Of a DNA stretch of 49,142 nucleotides, positions 1 to 8,996 are shown one piece after another (the stretch's first letter is position 1; every line of letters begins with the position of its first letter). The notes beneath the pieces were generated by a model. It was not told the origin of the DNA and ran no database searches. It saw nothing but the letters and a program-made list of their open reading frames with translations. The DNA comes from Lachnospiraceae bacterium JC7 (GTDB taxonomy: Bacteria > Bacillota > Clostridia > Lachnospirales > Lachnospiraceae). Location: positions 1 through 49,142 of the forward strand of contig ALYD01000023.1 in the NCBI GenBank assembly GCA_000513555.1, in the 5' to 3' direction. The position numbers were made by a program, and so were the translations under genes.

Positions 1-678
1 AACATAGGTATAAAACCCGTTCTTCTCTTCTCTGTTCTTTTTTCTCCACGAACCTATATGACACTCATAAATTGAGATAGGCTGTGCAAATGTCGGTGTC
101 TTAGCTCTTTTGCTGAGCCACTCGGCATCTCCCCATTTATAGTCTGCCACATCCGCAGTCTTCGATGCTGTTCCCGGGCGAAATTCTGCTGAAAAACCGT
201 ATGGATCAGCTTTATAAAGAACTTCTCCTCTTTGTGTGTGTATGGCAAACTTGTACAGCTCGTCATAGCCCATGTCCTCCATGAAGCCTTCGTAAATTCC
301 GCTGTCCTCAAGCGGAAGCATATAGTTTGCCGTTACATCCCAGTTATTTCTATCGCAAACTATGGATACAGCCTTTGCATGCGGTGCCCAGACAGCAAAG
401 TGCATACCCTTCTTTCCAAATAATGTAGCGGGATGTGCTCCCATTTTTTCATATATTTTATAATTTCTTCCCTGCCCGAACAGATACCTGTCCAATTCTG
501 TTATGAAAACTGGATCCAGTTCTGCATTACATTTGCTTGCTTCCTTTGAAACCTCTAAAGTCTCAAACTGTTCTACCACTCTAAGTGCACTTTTTTTTGC
601 AGTACTTTTTTTTGCAGCGCTTTTCTTTACTGTTTTTTCACTGGTCAGTTTTTTTCCGGCTGAAGACCTTGTAGCCAT
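1..678 (-). CDS. glgB: 1,4-alpha-glucan branching enzyme, N-terminal part (runs off the window)
   Basis: The first 226 codons of a glycogen branching enzyme, which makes alpha-1,6 branches in glycogen. The reading frame stays open to base 1, so the catalytic GH13 barrel lies outside the window. Visible are a Lys/Ala/Ser-rich leader of about 40 residues with runs such as KKSAAKKSTAKKSA, then the family's N-terminal beta-sandwich (FAVWAPHAKAVSIVCDRNNW) and the entry to the barrel (ISIYECHIGSWRKN, close to the usual IYEVHLGSWKR). The ATG at 678 follows a strong GGAGGGG site. The basic leader is not part of the usual family domain set. A TATAAT-like box lies near 715, without a convincing -35. 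Identity is confident from the GSW region and the sandwich; substrate detail cannot be judged from this part. Confidence 0.9.
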   Translation of the reverse strand, partial: MATRSSAGKKLTSEKTVKKSAAKKSTAKKSALRVVEQFETLEVSKEASKCNAELDPVFITELDRYLFGQGRNYKIYEKMGAHPATLFGKKGMHFAVWAPHAKAVSIVCDRNNWDVTANYMLPLEDSGIYEGFMEDMGYDELYKFAIHTQRGEVLYKADPYGFSAEFRPGTASKTADVADYKWGDAEWLSKRAKTPTFAQPISIYECHIGSWRKKNREEKNGFYTYV

Positions 679-728
679 AATTCCCCTCCATACCCTCATA
701 AATCGCTAATCATTCCCATTATACAACA

Positions 729-752
729 AACCGATCAGCTTTTGCCGATCGG
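729..752 (-). terminator. Weak hairpin after the amylase gene
   Basis: ACCGATC and GATCGGT can pair around a ten-base loop, just past the amylase stop. Only a broken T stretch (TTTGTTGT) follows on the minus strand, so termination is likely to be partial. Confidence 0.4.
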
Positions 753-793
753 TCTGAAAAATAAATCTCATATTAGTTCAAAAAATGGAATTA

Positions 794-2119
794 TTATTTA
801 ATTTTTATGATCTTTCCGGAGTTAGGCTTCAGTGTTATCATGATGCGGTTATCCTGCTCTATCGGGATCTCATCTTCAGTCAACAGATCAAAAGCCACAT
901 TTCCCTTGACAGGAAGAGTTACATAAAACACTGCAGGTTCCTCATCGTTATTCAGAGCCGTAATCACTGCACTGTTTGTATCGAGACGTGCATATGCCCA
1001 CTGCTTACACTGAAGATAAAGCTCCTTATACTGGCCCATATGAAGCTCAGAGTTCTTCCCGTGTATTTCCGCAAGTTTCGCTATAAATGAGGTAAGTTTA
1101 TTCGGTTTCATCTCATCGATGTTGATCGACGGACGAAGAGGACTGTCATCCCAACCATCCCTTTTCTTTCCTTCCAGTCCGAATTCTCCACCGTAATATA
1201 TGGAAGGCTTACCCGGTAACGTGAAGAGTGCCATATAGCATGATCTCAGATTATCTTTGTTCTCAAGCTTAGATGCTATACGATCCACATCATGGTTCTC
1301 AAGGAACAGATAAAGATCTCTGGCGATATTCATGTTTCTGTTAAGATTGTGTGCTATCTCAAAAAAGTTATGGCTGTTAAATCCACTGTATATGGACTTA
1401 TGCAGTTCATAGTTCGTTACGGAGTGCAATGTCTCTGCATTGACCCATCTCGGATACTCCCCATGAATAACCTCTCCCATTATCCAGAATTCCGGTTTCA
1501 TCTGGGTAGTGAAGTATCTCAGTGACTTTTGGAAGTTAATGTCAAGGACATCTGCACAATCAAGGCGCAGACCGTCTATATCGAAGGTATCCACCCAGTA
1601 CTGAACTATATCTATGAGATACTTTCTCATGTATTCATTGTTAAAATTCAGTTCCGGCAGTTCCCAAGCATTTCTCCATGCAGAATATGAAAAACTGTCT
1701 CCCAAAGGAGATCTCTGAGAAAAATCTATCCCTTTGTACCAGTCTTTATATGGACTGTCCCACAGTTTCTCCTGAATATCCTTGAATGCAAAAAAGCCTC
1801 TTCCCGTATGATTGAATACCGTATCCACGACCACATGGATCCCATAATTATGGGCTGTATCCACAAATTTACGGAAATCCTCATTGGAACCGATCCTCCT
1901 GTCCACCATCTTATAATCGATAGTATCATAACCGTGACTTCCGGATTCAAAGATCGGTCCGATGTAAACAGCGTCACATCCAAGTACCTTTAAATAAGGA
2001 ATAAACGCCGTAAGCTCATGAAAGTGCTGCCTTACTTCGCCTCCGTCATTTTCCTTATCCGCTCCAACCATACCAAGGGGATACATGTGATAAAAAATTG
2101 CACTATCGTACCATGCCAT
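794..2119 (-). CDS. GH13 alpha-amylase family enzyme (neopullulanase/maltodextrinase-like, cytoplasmic)
   Basis: Glycoside hydrolase family 13 protein of 441 residues that should cut alpha-1,4 links in maltodextrins or cyclodextrins. The four family motifs are present: DTVFNHTG (from about residue 99), GLRLDCAD with the nucleophile at about Asp187, GEVIHG with the acid/base at about Glu216, and ENHD with the transition-state Asp at about 277. There is no signal peptide, so it works in the cytoplasm. The N-terminal CBM34-type domain of classical neopullulanases is absent; the barrel starts at once (AIFYHMYPLG). The ATG follows GGAGGA. It lies 13 bases after the aminotransferase gene, so it is probably the last gene of that operon, and it faces glgB. 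Exact specificity (maltogenic amylase, cyclomaltodextrinase, glycosyltransferase) cannot be told by eye. Confidence 0.88.
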   Translation of the reverse strand: MAWYDSAIFYHMYPLGMVGADKENDGGEVRQHFHELTAFIPYLKVLGCDAVYIGPIFESGSHGYDTIDYKMVDRRIGSNEDFRKFVDTAHNYGIHVVVDTVFNHTGRGFFAFKDIQEKLWDSPYKDWYKGIDFSQRSPLGDSFSYSAWRNAWELPELNFNNEYMRKYLIDIVQYWVDTFDIDGLRLDCADVLDINFQKSLRYFTTQMKPEFWIMGEVIHGEYPRWVNAETLHSVTNYELHKSIYSGFNSHNFFEIAHNLNRNMNIARDLYLFLENHDVDRIASKLENKDNLRSCYMALFTLPGKPSIYYGGEFGLEGKKRDGWDDSPLRPSINIDEMKPNKLTSFIAKLAEIHGKNSELHMGQYKELYLQCKQWAYARLDTNSAVITALNNDEEPAVFYVTLPVKGNVAFDLLTEDEIPIEQDNRIMITLKPNSGKIIKIK

Positions 2120-2132
2120 AGATTCCTCCGCT

Positions 2133-3299
2133 TTATTTTGTTTTAAGCCGGCTTACAAAACGCTCTATTCCATCCAGAGCTTTCTTCAGATCCTGAATGG
2201 AATATGCATAGGAAATACGCATAAATCCTTCTCCGCAATCTCCGAAAGCAGTACCGGGAACGATGGCTACCTTTTCCTCCTCAAGAAGTTTTGTGGCAAA
2301 TTCCTCAGAACTCATGCCAAAATTCTTTACGGACGGGAATACATAAAATGCTCCATATGGTTCAAAGCATTCCATACCCATATCACGAAGTCTGGTAACG
2401 AGATATCTGCGGCGCTCATTATATGCCTCTCTCATCTTTGCGATATCCTCATCACCGTTTTTCAATGCTTCCACCGCTGCATACTGTGATGTTGTAGGCG
2501 CACACATAATAGCAAACTGATGCAATTTCAGGATCTGCTTCATTATAAGCTGTGGACCGCAGCAGTATCCGAGTCTCCATCCTGTCATTGCATATGCCTT
2601 GGAAAAACCATTGATGTAAACGGTTCTTTCACGCATTCCCGGGAACTCAATGATACTTGATGATTTACCCTTATAGCTTAACTCACTGTATATTTCATCC
2701 GTGATCAGATAAATATCATGCTCTTCAATGATGGAAACAAGCTTTTCCAGATCTTCCTTCTCCATTATGGCACCTGTTGGATTATTTGGAAACGGAAGAA
2801 CAAGAAGCTTTGTTTTTTCTGTTATCTTTTCTTCAAGTTTCTCAGGTGTGAGCCTGAATTCATCCTTCTCCTCCAGTTCGATAGGAACCGGAACACCGCC
2901 TGCCATGATGGCACAGGGGACATATGACACGTAACTCGGCTGTGGAATAAGTACCTCATCCTCCGGATCCAGCATTACTCTCATGGCGAGATCAATGGCC
3001 TCTGAACCGCCTACTGTTACCATAACCTCTGTTAAGGGATTGTAATCAACATCATAGTTCCTCTTTATATATTTGGCGATCTCCTGTCTTAACTCCTTAA
3101 GACCTGAATTGGATGTATAGAAGGTTCTTCCTCTTTCCAGAGAATGAATACCCTCTTCTCTAATATGCCACGGAGTATCAAAATCCGGTTCACCTACACC
3201 GAGAGAAATGGCGTCCTTCATATCTGCAACTATATCAAAGAACTTACGTATTCCGCTCGGCTGTATTCCTGTGATCTTACTGTTTAAAGGATTTCTCAT
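2133..3299 (-). CDS. Class I/II PLP-dependent aminotransferase
   Basis: A 388-residue fold-type I aminotransferase of the aspartate/aromatic group. The PLP-binding lysine lies in SKAYAMTGWRLGY, the cofactor-contacting Asn in PFPNNPTG, the YITDEIY-like stretch reads LITDEIY, and the C-terminal substrate arginine is likely the one in GFMRISYA. It moves an amino group between an amino acid and a 2-oxo acid in the cytoplasm. Its ATG overlaps the end of the Lrp-family gene by four bases (ATGA), so the two are translationally coupled, and the regulator probably responds to an amino acid linked to this enzyme. This regulator-aminotransferase pairing is common in Clostridia, where the enzyme is often named PatA or AspC. 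The substrate cannot be fixed from sequence alone. Confidence 0.9.
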   Translation of the reverse strand: MRNPLNSKITGIQPSGIRKFFDIVADMKDAISLGVGEPDFDTPWHIREEGIHSLERGRTFYTSNSGLKELRQEIAKYIKRNYDVDYNPLTEVMVTVGGSEAIDLAMRVMLDPEDEVLIPQPSYVSYVPCAIMAGGVPVPIELEEKDEFRLTPEKLEEKITEKTKLLVLPFPNNPTGAIMEKEDLEKLVSIIEEHDIYLITDEIYSELSYKGKSSSIIEFPGMRERTVYINGFSKAYAMTGWRLGYCCGPQLIMKQILKLHQFAIMCAPTTSQYAAVEALKNGDEDIAKMREAYNERRRYLVTRLRDMGMECFEPYGAFYVFPSVKNFGMSSEEFATKLLEEEKVAIVPGTAFGDCGEGFMRISYAYSIQDLKKALDGIERFVSRLKTK

Positions 3300-3778
3300 G
3301 GTGATACCTTCATTCTCTCATCAACTTTCGGCTGTTCAATGACAGTGCCGTGATCCTTATACTTCTTAAGTACGAAATGTGTTGCAGTTGAAAGTACAGA
3401 ATCCATAGGAGAAAGCTTGCTGGAAACAAAAGAAGCCACCTCCTTCATGGTCTTTCCGCTGATAAGAACGGTAAAATCAAAAGAACCGGACATAAGATAT
3501 ACCGCATCAACCTCATCATACTGATATATACGCTGTGCTATGGAATCAAATCCGAGTCCTCTCTGTGGTGTGACCTTAACCTCGATAAGAGCATCTACTC
3601 TCTCATCGTTTGTTTTGTCCCAATTTATAAGTGTATGATAGCCGCAAATGATATGCTCATTTTCCAGTGCTTCGATCTCGGCAGTAACCTTTGCCTCATC
3701 CTCACCAAGGATACTGGCTATATCCTTAACAGTAAGACGAGAATTTTTTTCTATTATGGTCAATATCTTCTCTCTCAT
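3296..3778 (-). CDS. Lrp/AsnC family transcriptional regulator
   Basis: A 160-residue regulator with an N-terminal winged helix (residues about 1-55, LTVKDIASILGEDEAKV) and a C-terminal RAM/ligand-binding domain (about 65-140; VDAVYLMSGSFDFTVLISG is a typical Lrp core). The family senses amino acids and assembles as dimers to octamers. It overlaps the upstream gene by four bases and the downstream aminotransferase by four bases, making a tightly coupled trio. It probably controls its own operon. The C-terminal tail after residue 140 is polar and slightly longer than in the shortest family members. Confidence 0.92.
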   Translation of the reverse strand: MREKILTIIEKNSRLTVKDIASILGEDEAKVTAEIEALENEHIICGYHTLINWDKTNDERVDALIEVKVTPQRGLGFDSIAQRIYQYDEVDAVYLMSGSFDFTVLISGKTMKEVASFVSSKLSPMDSVLSTATHFVLKKYKDHGTVIEQPKVDERMKVSP

Positions 3779-4536
3779 ATTATCTCCTCACTTTTCTTGA
3801 GAAATTTTTCCAATTCCTCATAAGATTCCTTTGTTAAATAGGCGATTTCCGCCCCATCTACACGTATTCTCTTCTTCTCAGACGTAAATCTTCCAAACAC
3901 AGAAGCCTTTACAGGTTCAGTGGTACGAAGATGACCTTCGCTGTCAAAGCCTGCTCTCTGTCCCTTTAAAAATCCCTCATCAGCAATACTTTTAGAATGT
4001 TCAAGCTGAAGCTCTACAAAATCCTCACAGAACTGTGTTCCTTTATCCATTGCCATGAGCCAGCAGTTTTCAGACCATAGACGGAAGGGTGACAGATCAA
4101 AGATCTCACATATTTCGGCAGTGAACTGACTTATGGGGATGCGATCATACCTGAATCTGCATCCGGCACCATTTCCCTTTTTCTTTCCTGTTTCCGGGTC
4201 CAATGCCTCTGACTCGCAAAAATCCCACAGAGCCTTCAGAACTCCACCCTTCTCAACAGTATATATCTTTGATACACCATACTTTCTTTTATATCCGGGA
4301 ATCAGGCTCTCAACAGGATCCCCTTCCTGTCCCGCTCGTGCCTCTCTCGCTGAGTTATACCACTGGTGCAGAGCCTCATCCTGTTCAGACAGCTTTCTTA
4401 TTTCTTCCGTAAGATATGTCTTTGAGAACCTTTCACGAATCTTATCCGGATATAATTCCAAAAGCTTTTTGACCGCATAGGTTCCTACTTCTCCGATCAT
4501 AACCAGATCCTGACCTGGAGTGATTCTATAATTCAT
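3775..4536 (-). CDS. AIR-synthase-related (HypE-like) protein, short form
   Basis: A 253-residue protein that is not clearly named. The N-terminal PGQDLVMIGEVGTYAVKKLL resembles the GQDIVMTKWxGLEG segment of HypE-like AIR-synthase-fold proteins. The middle (GGVLKALWDFCE, then RIPISQFTAEICEIFDLSPFRL) matches the GGVxxALWE ... IPxxxETxEVCExFxLNPYxL pattern of their C-terminal domain. The N-terminal nucleotide-binding half seems missing or very reduced, so an ATP-using maturase role is doubtful. The C-terminal 70 residues are polar and unrecognised. It is first in the operon with the Lrp regulator, aminotransferase and amylase. No [NiFe] hydrogenase genes lie nearby. The family call is an inference from pattern memory. 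Confidence 0.55.
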   Translation of the reverse strand: MNYRITPGQDLVMIGEVGTYAVKKLLELYPDKIRERFSKTYLTEEIRKLSEQDEALHQWYNSAREARAGQEGDPVESLIPGYKRKYGVSKIYTVEKGGVLKALWDFCESEALDPETGKKKGNGAGCRFRYDRIPISQFTAEICEIFDLSPFRLWSENCWLMAMDKGTQFCEDFVELQLEHSKSIADEGFLKGQRAGFDSEGHLRTTEPVKASVFGRFTSEKKRIRVDGAEIAYLTKESYEELEKFLKKSEEII

Positions 4537-4598
4537 ATTTTAAATTCCATTCTGCTATTATGTTCTGAATAAGAAATATCAAATCTCAATGCTGTTAT

Positions 4599-4630
4599 AA
4601 AAAAAACGGCTGTCCTCAATGGACTGCCGC
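4599..4630 (-). terminator. Terminator after the 32-residue membrane peptide
   Basis: On the minus strand CGGCAGTCC and GGACAGCCG pair with one mismatch around ATTGA, followed by eight T. It separates the small gene from the AIR-synthase-like operon. Confidence 0.75.
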
Positions 4631-4650
4631 TTCGTTTTACTCTGTCTTCT

Positions 4651-4749
4651 TCAAACAATATAAGGAAGAACCATAGTCAGCACCATTGCAAGTATAAGAG
4701 CAATGACAATAACCGCTGATATAGTCTTCTTTGCTTTTGGACTCATCAT
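4651..4749 (-). CDS. Small single-span membrane peptide (32 aa)
   Basis: A 32-codon gene reading MMSPKAKKTISAVIVIAL and on to a second hydrophobic half ending in MVLPYIV. A short basic head (KAKK) and one hydrophobic span of about 20 residues predict insertion with the N-terminus in the cytoplasm. GGAG lies about nine bases before the first of two adjacent ATG codons, and a good terminator follows at once, so it looks like a real single-gene unit. Function is unknown. Its position between proC and the AIR-synthase operon gives no clue. Confidence 0.65.
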   Translation of the reverse strand: MMSPKAKKTISAVIVIALILAMVLTMVLPYIV

Positions 4750-4919
4750 CTTAATTCAATCTCCTTGAAATCCCTTTTGGTATTCAATGTCAAAACCGGC
4801 ATAAACTTTGCCAATATTTTTTATATAATACACTTTTTACGTAATACTTACAAGTTTTTTATGAAAGTGATTAATATATGATGATTCCTGTAAGCGGTAT
4901 ATATTCACAATTTAATTAT

Positions 4920-5732
4920 TCATTTCTCCTGAATTGCCTTTATTGCAGCTATAACCGCCGCTCTAAATCCATGCTCTTCAAGAGCCGCGACTCCTCTTAT
5001 AGTGGAACCTCCCGGTGAACAGACTTCATCCTTCATCTCTCCCGGATGCTTTCCACTTGCAAGCTGAAGAGCTGCATTACCCTCTGTCATGGCTGAAACC
5101 ATTTCATATGCAGTTTTTCTCGGAATACCGTACATCACGGCAGCATCAGCCATGGCTTCCATGAAAAGATCCGCAAATGCCGGTCCGCAGCCGCATACTG
5201 TTCCTGACGCTCCCATGAGTTTTGTTTCCACAAATATCACTCTTCCAAGATAAGAAAGAAGTTCCTCAACCGTCTCAAGCTGCATTTCTGTCAGAGAATG
5301 TTTATTCTCAGCCACAAATATTCCTTTATTTATGGAAACGGGAGTATTGGGACAAGTGCAAAGAAGATGCGTGCCGTCCTTCAGTATATCTTCTTCAAAA
5401 TATCTGTCAAAATTATAGCCCCATGCTATGGATATAACCAGTTTTTCAGTATCCCCTGCCAATGCCTCGGCCAAAGGCTTCACTACATCCCTTATTTTAT
5501 TCGGTTTTACAGAAATAAAAACTATATCTGAAACAGCCGCAAGCTCCATGGGATCTTCAAGCGCATGGATTCCGCCCATTTTTTCACACTTTTCACTGAG
5601 CCTATCAAAATGTCCGGAAACCGCATACATATTCTCTGCTTTGAGTCCGGACTGTATAAGTCCCCGGGCTATCGCTCCCGCCATGTTTCCGAAACCGATA
5701 TATCCTATCTTTAGTTCATTTATGGTCTTCAT
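4920..5732 (-). CDS. proC: Pyrroline-5-carboxylate reductase
   Basis: A 270-residue enzyme for the last step of proline synthesis: NAD(P)H-dependent reduction of 1-pyrroline-5-carboxylate. It has the N-terminal Rossmann motif GYIGFGNMAGAIARGL, the middle CTCPNTPVSINKG (usual MPNTP motif) and the C-terminal family signature SPGGSTIRGVAALEEHGFR. Length matches the family (260-280). A purine-rich stretch (AAAGGCAGG) precedes the ATG. It stands alone between the ATP synthase terminator and a small membrane gene, so it is probably monocistronic. Confidence 0.95.
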   Translation of the reverse strand: MKTINELKIGYIGFGNMAGAIARGLIQSGLKAENMYAVSGHFDRLSEKCEKMGGIHALEDPMELAAVSDIVFISVKPNKIRDVVKPLAEALAGDTEKLVISIAWGYNFDRYFEEDILKDGTHLLCTCPNTPVSINKGIFVAENKHSLTEMQLETVEELLSYLGRVIFVETKLMGASGTVCGCGPAFADLFMEAMADAAVMYGIPRKTAYEMVSAMTEGNAALQLASGKHPGEMKDEVCSPGGSTIRGVAALEEHGFRAAVIAAIKAIQEK

Positions 5733-5827
5733 AGGGCCTGCCTTTCTATCATGAGTTCTCTATTCATTTTATAATTTTGCATTGGGGATTTCTATTTCTT
5801 TTTGGTTATGATTAGCATTGCTACCGC

Positions 5828-5880
5828 AATCGGCTCATAGCACTTCGTGCTACGTGCCGATTATGTGGCATTGCCACATA
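5828..5880. repeat. Two tandem short palindromes
   Basis: AATCGGC ... GCCGATT encloses an inner hairpin TAGCACTTCGTGCTA, and directly after it lies TATGTGGCATTGCCACATA. Neither is followed by a T run. Together with the terminator at 5886-5931 they form three hairpins in a row past atpC. They look like a small dispersed palindromic element, but no second copy of the same sequence is in this window. Confidence 0.6.
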
Positions 5881-5885
5881 ACAAT

Positions 5886-5931
5886 TCAAAAAAGCAACCT
5901 CGCTTGCAAGTAAACTTGCAGCGAGGTTGCT
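5886..5931 (-). terminator. Terminator of the ATP synthase operon
   Basis: On the minus strand AGCAACCTCGCTGCAAG pairs with CTTGCAAGCGAGGTTGCT (one bulged base) and is followed by TTTTTT. It lies about 30 bases past the atpC stop. Confidence 0.88.
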
Positions 5932-5961
5932 TCCTTGTCTTGTTGCGTTTGCAACGGCTGA

Positions 5962-6387
5962 TCAAATATAGTGTTTCTTCTGGCTGGAGAATTCCAGTCG
6001 GGTCAGGGCACGGGCCAGAGCTGACTGGGTCATCTTGTATTCTCCTACTGACTGTTTCTGTCTCAGCTGCTCAAGAGCTCTTTCCTTTGCTTCTTCAGCT
6101 CTTCGTACATCGATCTCATCAGCCGTTTCACATGTATCTACAAGAACTGTAAGTCTGTTGTTCGCACAGGAACAGATTCCGCCGCTTACTACAACGGTCT
6201 CTCTATCTCCTCCCGGCTTCACTATACTCATGGTACCGGTCTCTACGGCAACTATACATGGTGCATGATGCGCCATAAATCCACGTGAACCGGTAAGTGT
6301 AATAACCTGCAGATATTCTGCCGGTCCGTCATAAAAGACCTTATTGGATGCTATTACCTTCAGGCTGAACGTTGGTGTCTCTGCCAT
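5962..6387 (-). CDS. atpC: ATP synthase F1 subunit epsilon
   Basis: A 141-residue epsilon subunit, part of the rotating central stalk with gamma. The N-terminal beta-barrel is clear (FSLKVIASNKVFYDGPAEY, then GSRGFMAHHAP close to the usual GExGILPGHAP). The C-terminal helical hairpin holds EEAKERALEQL. This C-terminal part can act as a brake on ATP hydrolysis in other bacteria. It is the last gene of the operon, 106 bases after atpD; that gap includes AAAGAAGC/GCTTCTTT able to pair. GAGG precedes the ATG. Confidence 0.94.
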   Translation of the reverse strand: MAETPTFSLKVIASNKVFYDGPAEYLQVITLTGSRGFMAHHAPCIVAVETGTMSIVKPGGDRETVVVSGGICSCANNRLTVLVDTCETADEIDVRRAEEAKERALEQLRQKQSVGEYKMTQSALARALTRLEFSSQKKHYI

Positions 6388-6493
6388 TTCAAAACCTCAC
6401 ATAATCTATCAAAAAATGTCAATATTCTCTGCCGCTTACAGATCAAGGTCAAAGAAGCCGATTTATCCTTTACGGTATGAGCCGCTTCTTTCC

Positions 6494-7948
<1,455 letters not shown>

Positions 7949-8012
7949 TCATCAACACTTTACATAAGCTGTTTCTTCCTATATATAAAGCGTACTTCGA
8001 TTTCTTTATCCG

Positions 8013-8924
8013 TTACCGTTTTTTCTGGGCTCTCGCTCCTGCTGCTATCTCAGTTATTTCCTGTGTGATGGCAGCCTGACGGGTTCTGTTATACTGGATG
8101 CTCAGTTCCTGTCTAAGCTTGTTGCCGCTTCGGTTGGCAGCGTCCATGGCAGTCATTCTTGCATTCTGCTCGGAACAGAAGGACTCTACCAGCGCACTGT
8201 ATATAAAACCATTGATGTAGTCAGGGATAACATTGTCGATAATTGCCTTAGGTGTAGGACGAAGTCTGAAATCCTCCATTCCTGCCACCATAGGTATCTG
8301 ATTGTTGCCCAATATTCCGCCATTGATCTTATCGATAGGAAGAAGCTGTTCTGTCTCCGTTACCATCTCCAGAGAATTCTTCATTCTCGTATATACGATA
8401 TAAACGGAATCTATTTTATCTTCCTGGAAAAGATCCAGCATTCTACCTGTTATAACACGGGCACGATGCAAAGTCGGATTCTGTGCTGTGTACTGGAACT
8501 GCTCATCTACATCTACTCCGCTGGAACGGAAATAAACACGTCCCATTTCACCGACCACATATAATCTGTGCTTCGGCCTCTCTCTGAGAAGCTCTTCTGT
8601 ACGTTTAATTACATTATGATTGTATGCTCCCGCAAGACCCTTATCAGCAGTAACGCAGATAATAGCGGTGCGATAATCAACGGGATCCACTGTCTCACGG
8701 AGATTCTCTCTGAGATCAAGATACGGATGAGTGAAATCTTCAGGCAGATGTCTGAGGATTCTCTGAATCATGGTCTGAAGTGTATAAAAGTACGGCTCAG
8801 TCTGCTGAAGTTCCGTCTTTGCTTTACGAAGCTTCGTGCTGGAGATAAGATACATGGCATTTGTTATTTTTAAAGTATTATCAATACTCGAGATTCTGTC
8901 TCGCAGTTCTCTTATGGTTGCCAC
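8013..8924 (-). CDS. atpG: ATP synthase F1 subunit gamma
   Basis: A 303-residue rotor shaft subunit. The N-terminal helix (RELRDRISSIDNTLKITNAMYLISSTKL) and the C-terminal helix (MDAANRSGNKLRQELSIQYNRTRQAAITQEITEI) that form the coiled shaft are both typical. The start is a GTG at 8924 after GAGGAT. Seventy-two bases with a strong hairpin separate it from the delta-alpha gene, the largest gap inside this operon apart from that before epsilon. Confidence 0.96.
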   Translation of the reverse strand: MATIRELRDRISSIDNTLKITNAMYLISSTKLRKAKTELQQTEPYFYTLQTMIQRILRHLPEDFTHPYLDLRENLRETVDPVDYRTAIICVTADKGLAGAYNHNVIKRTEELLRERPKHRLYVVGEMGRVYFRSSGVDVDEQFQYTAQNPTLHRARVITGRMLDLFQEDKIDSVYIVYTRMKNSLEMVTETEQLLPIDKINGGILGNNQIPMVAGMEDFRLRPTPKAIIDNVIPDYINGFIYSALVESFCSEQNARMTAMDAANRSGNKLRQELSIQYNRTRQAAITQEITEIAAGARAQKKR

Positions 8925-8953
8925 TATTTAATCCTCATTATAATCTATTTCTA

Positions 8954-8985
8954 ATTGAGCTATACCGCTCTCGGTACAGCTCAAT
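8954..8985. other. Intercistronic hairpin between atpHA and atpG
   Basis: ATTGAGCT pairs with AGCTCAAT and ACCG with CGGT around CTCT. No T run follows on the minus strand, so it is more likely an mRNA stability or processing element than a terminator. Confidence 0.6.
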
Positions 8986-8996
8986 CATAGTTACAA

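Noticed and set aside
1292..1525. Frames opposite the GH13 gene, such as this one
   Set aside because: Shadows of the amylase coding strand; no start signals.
3775..4536. HypE as part of a [NiFe] hydrogenase maturation set
   Set aside because: No other hyp genes or [NiFe] subunits in the window, and the ATP-binding half and C-terminal Cys of HypE are not seen.
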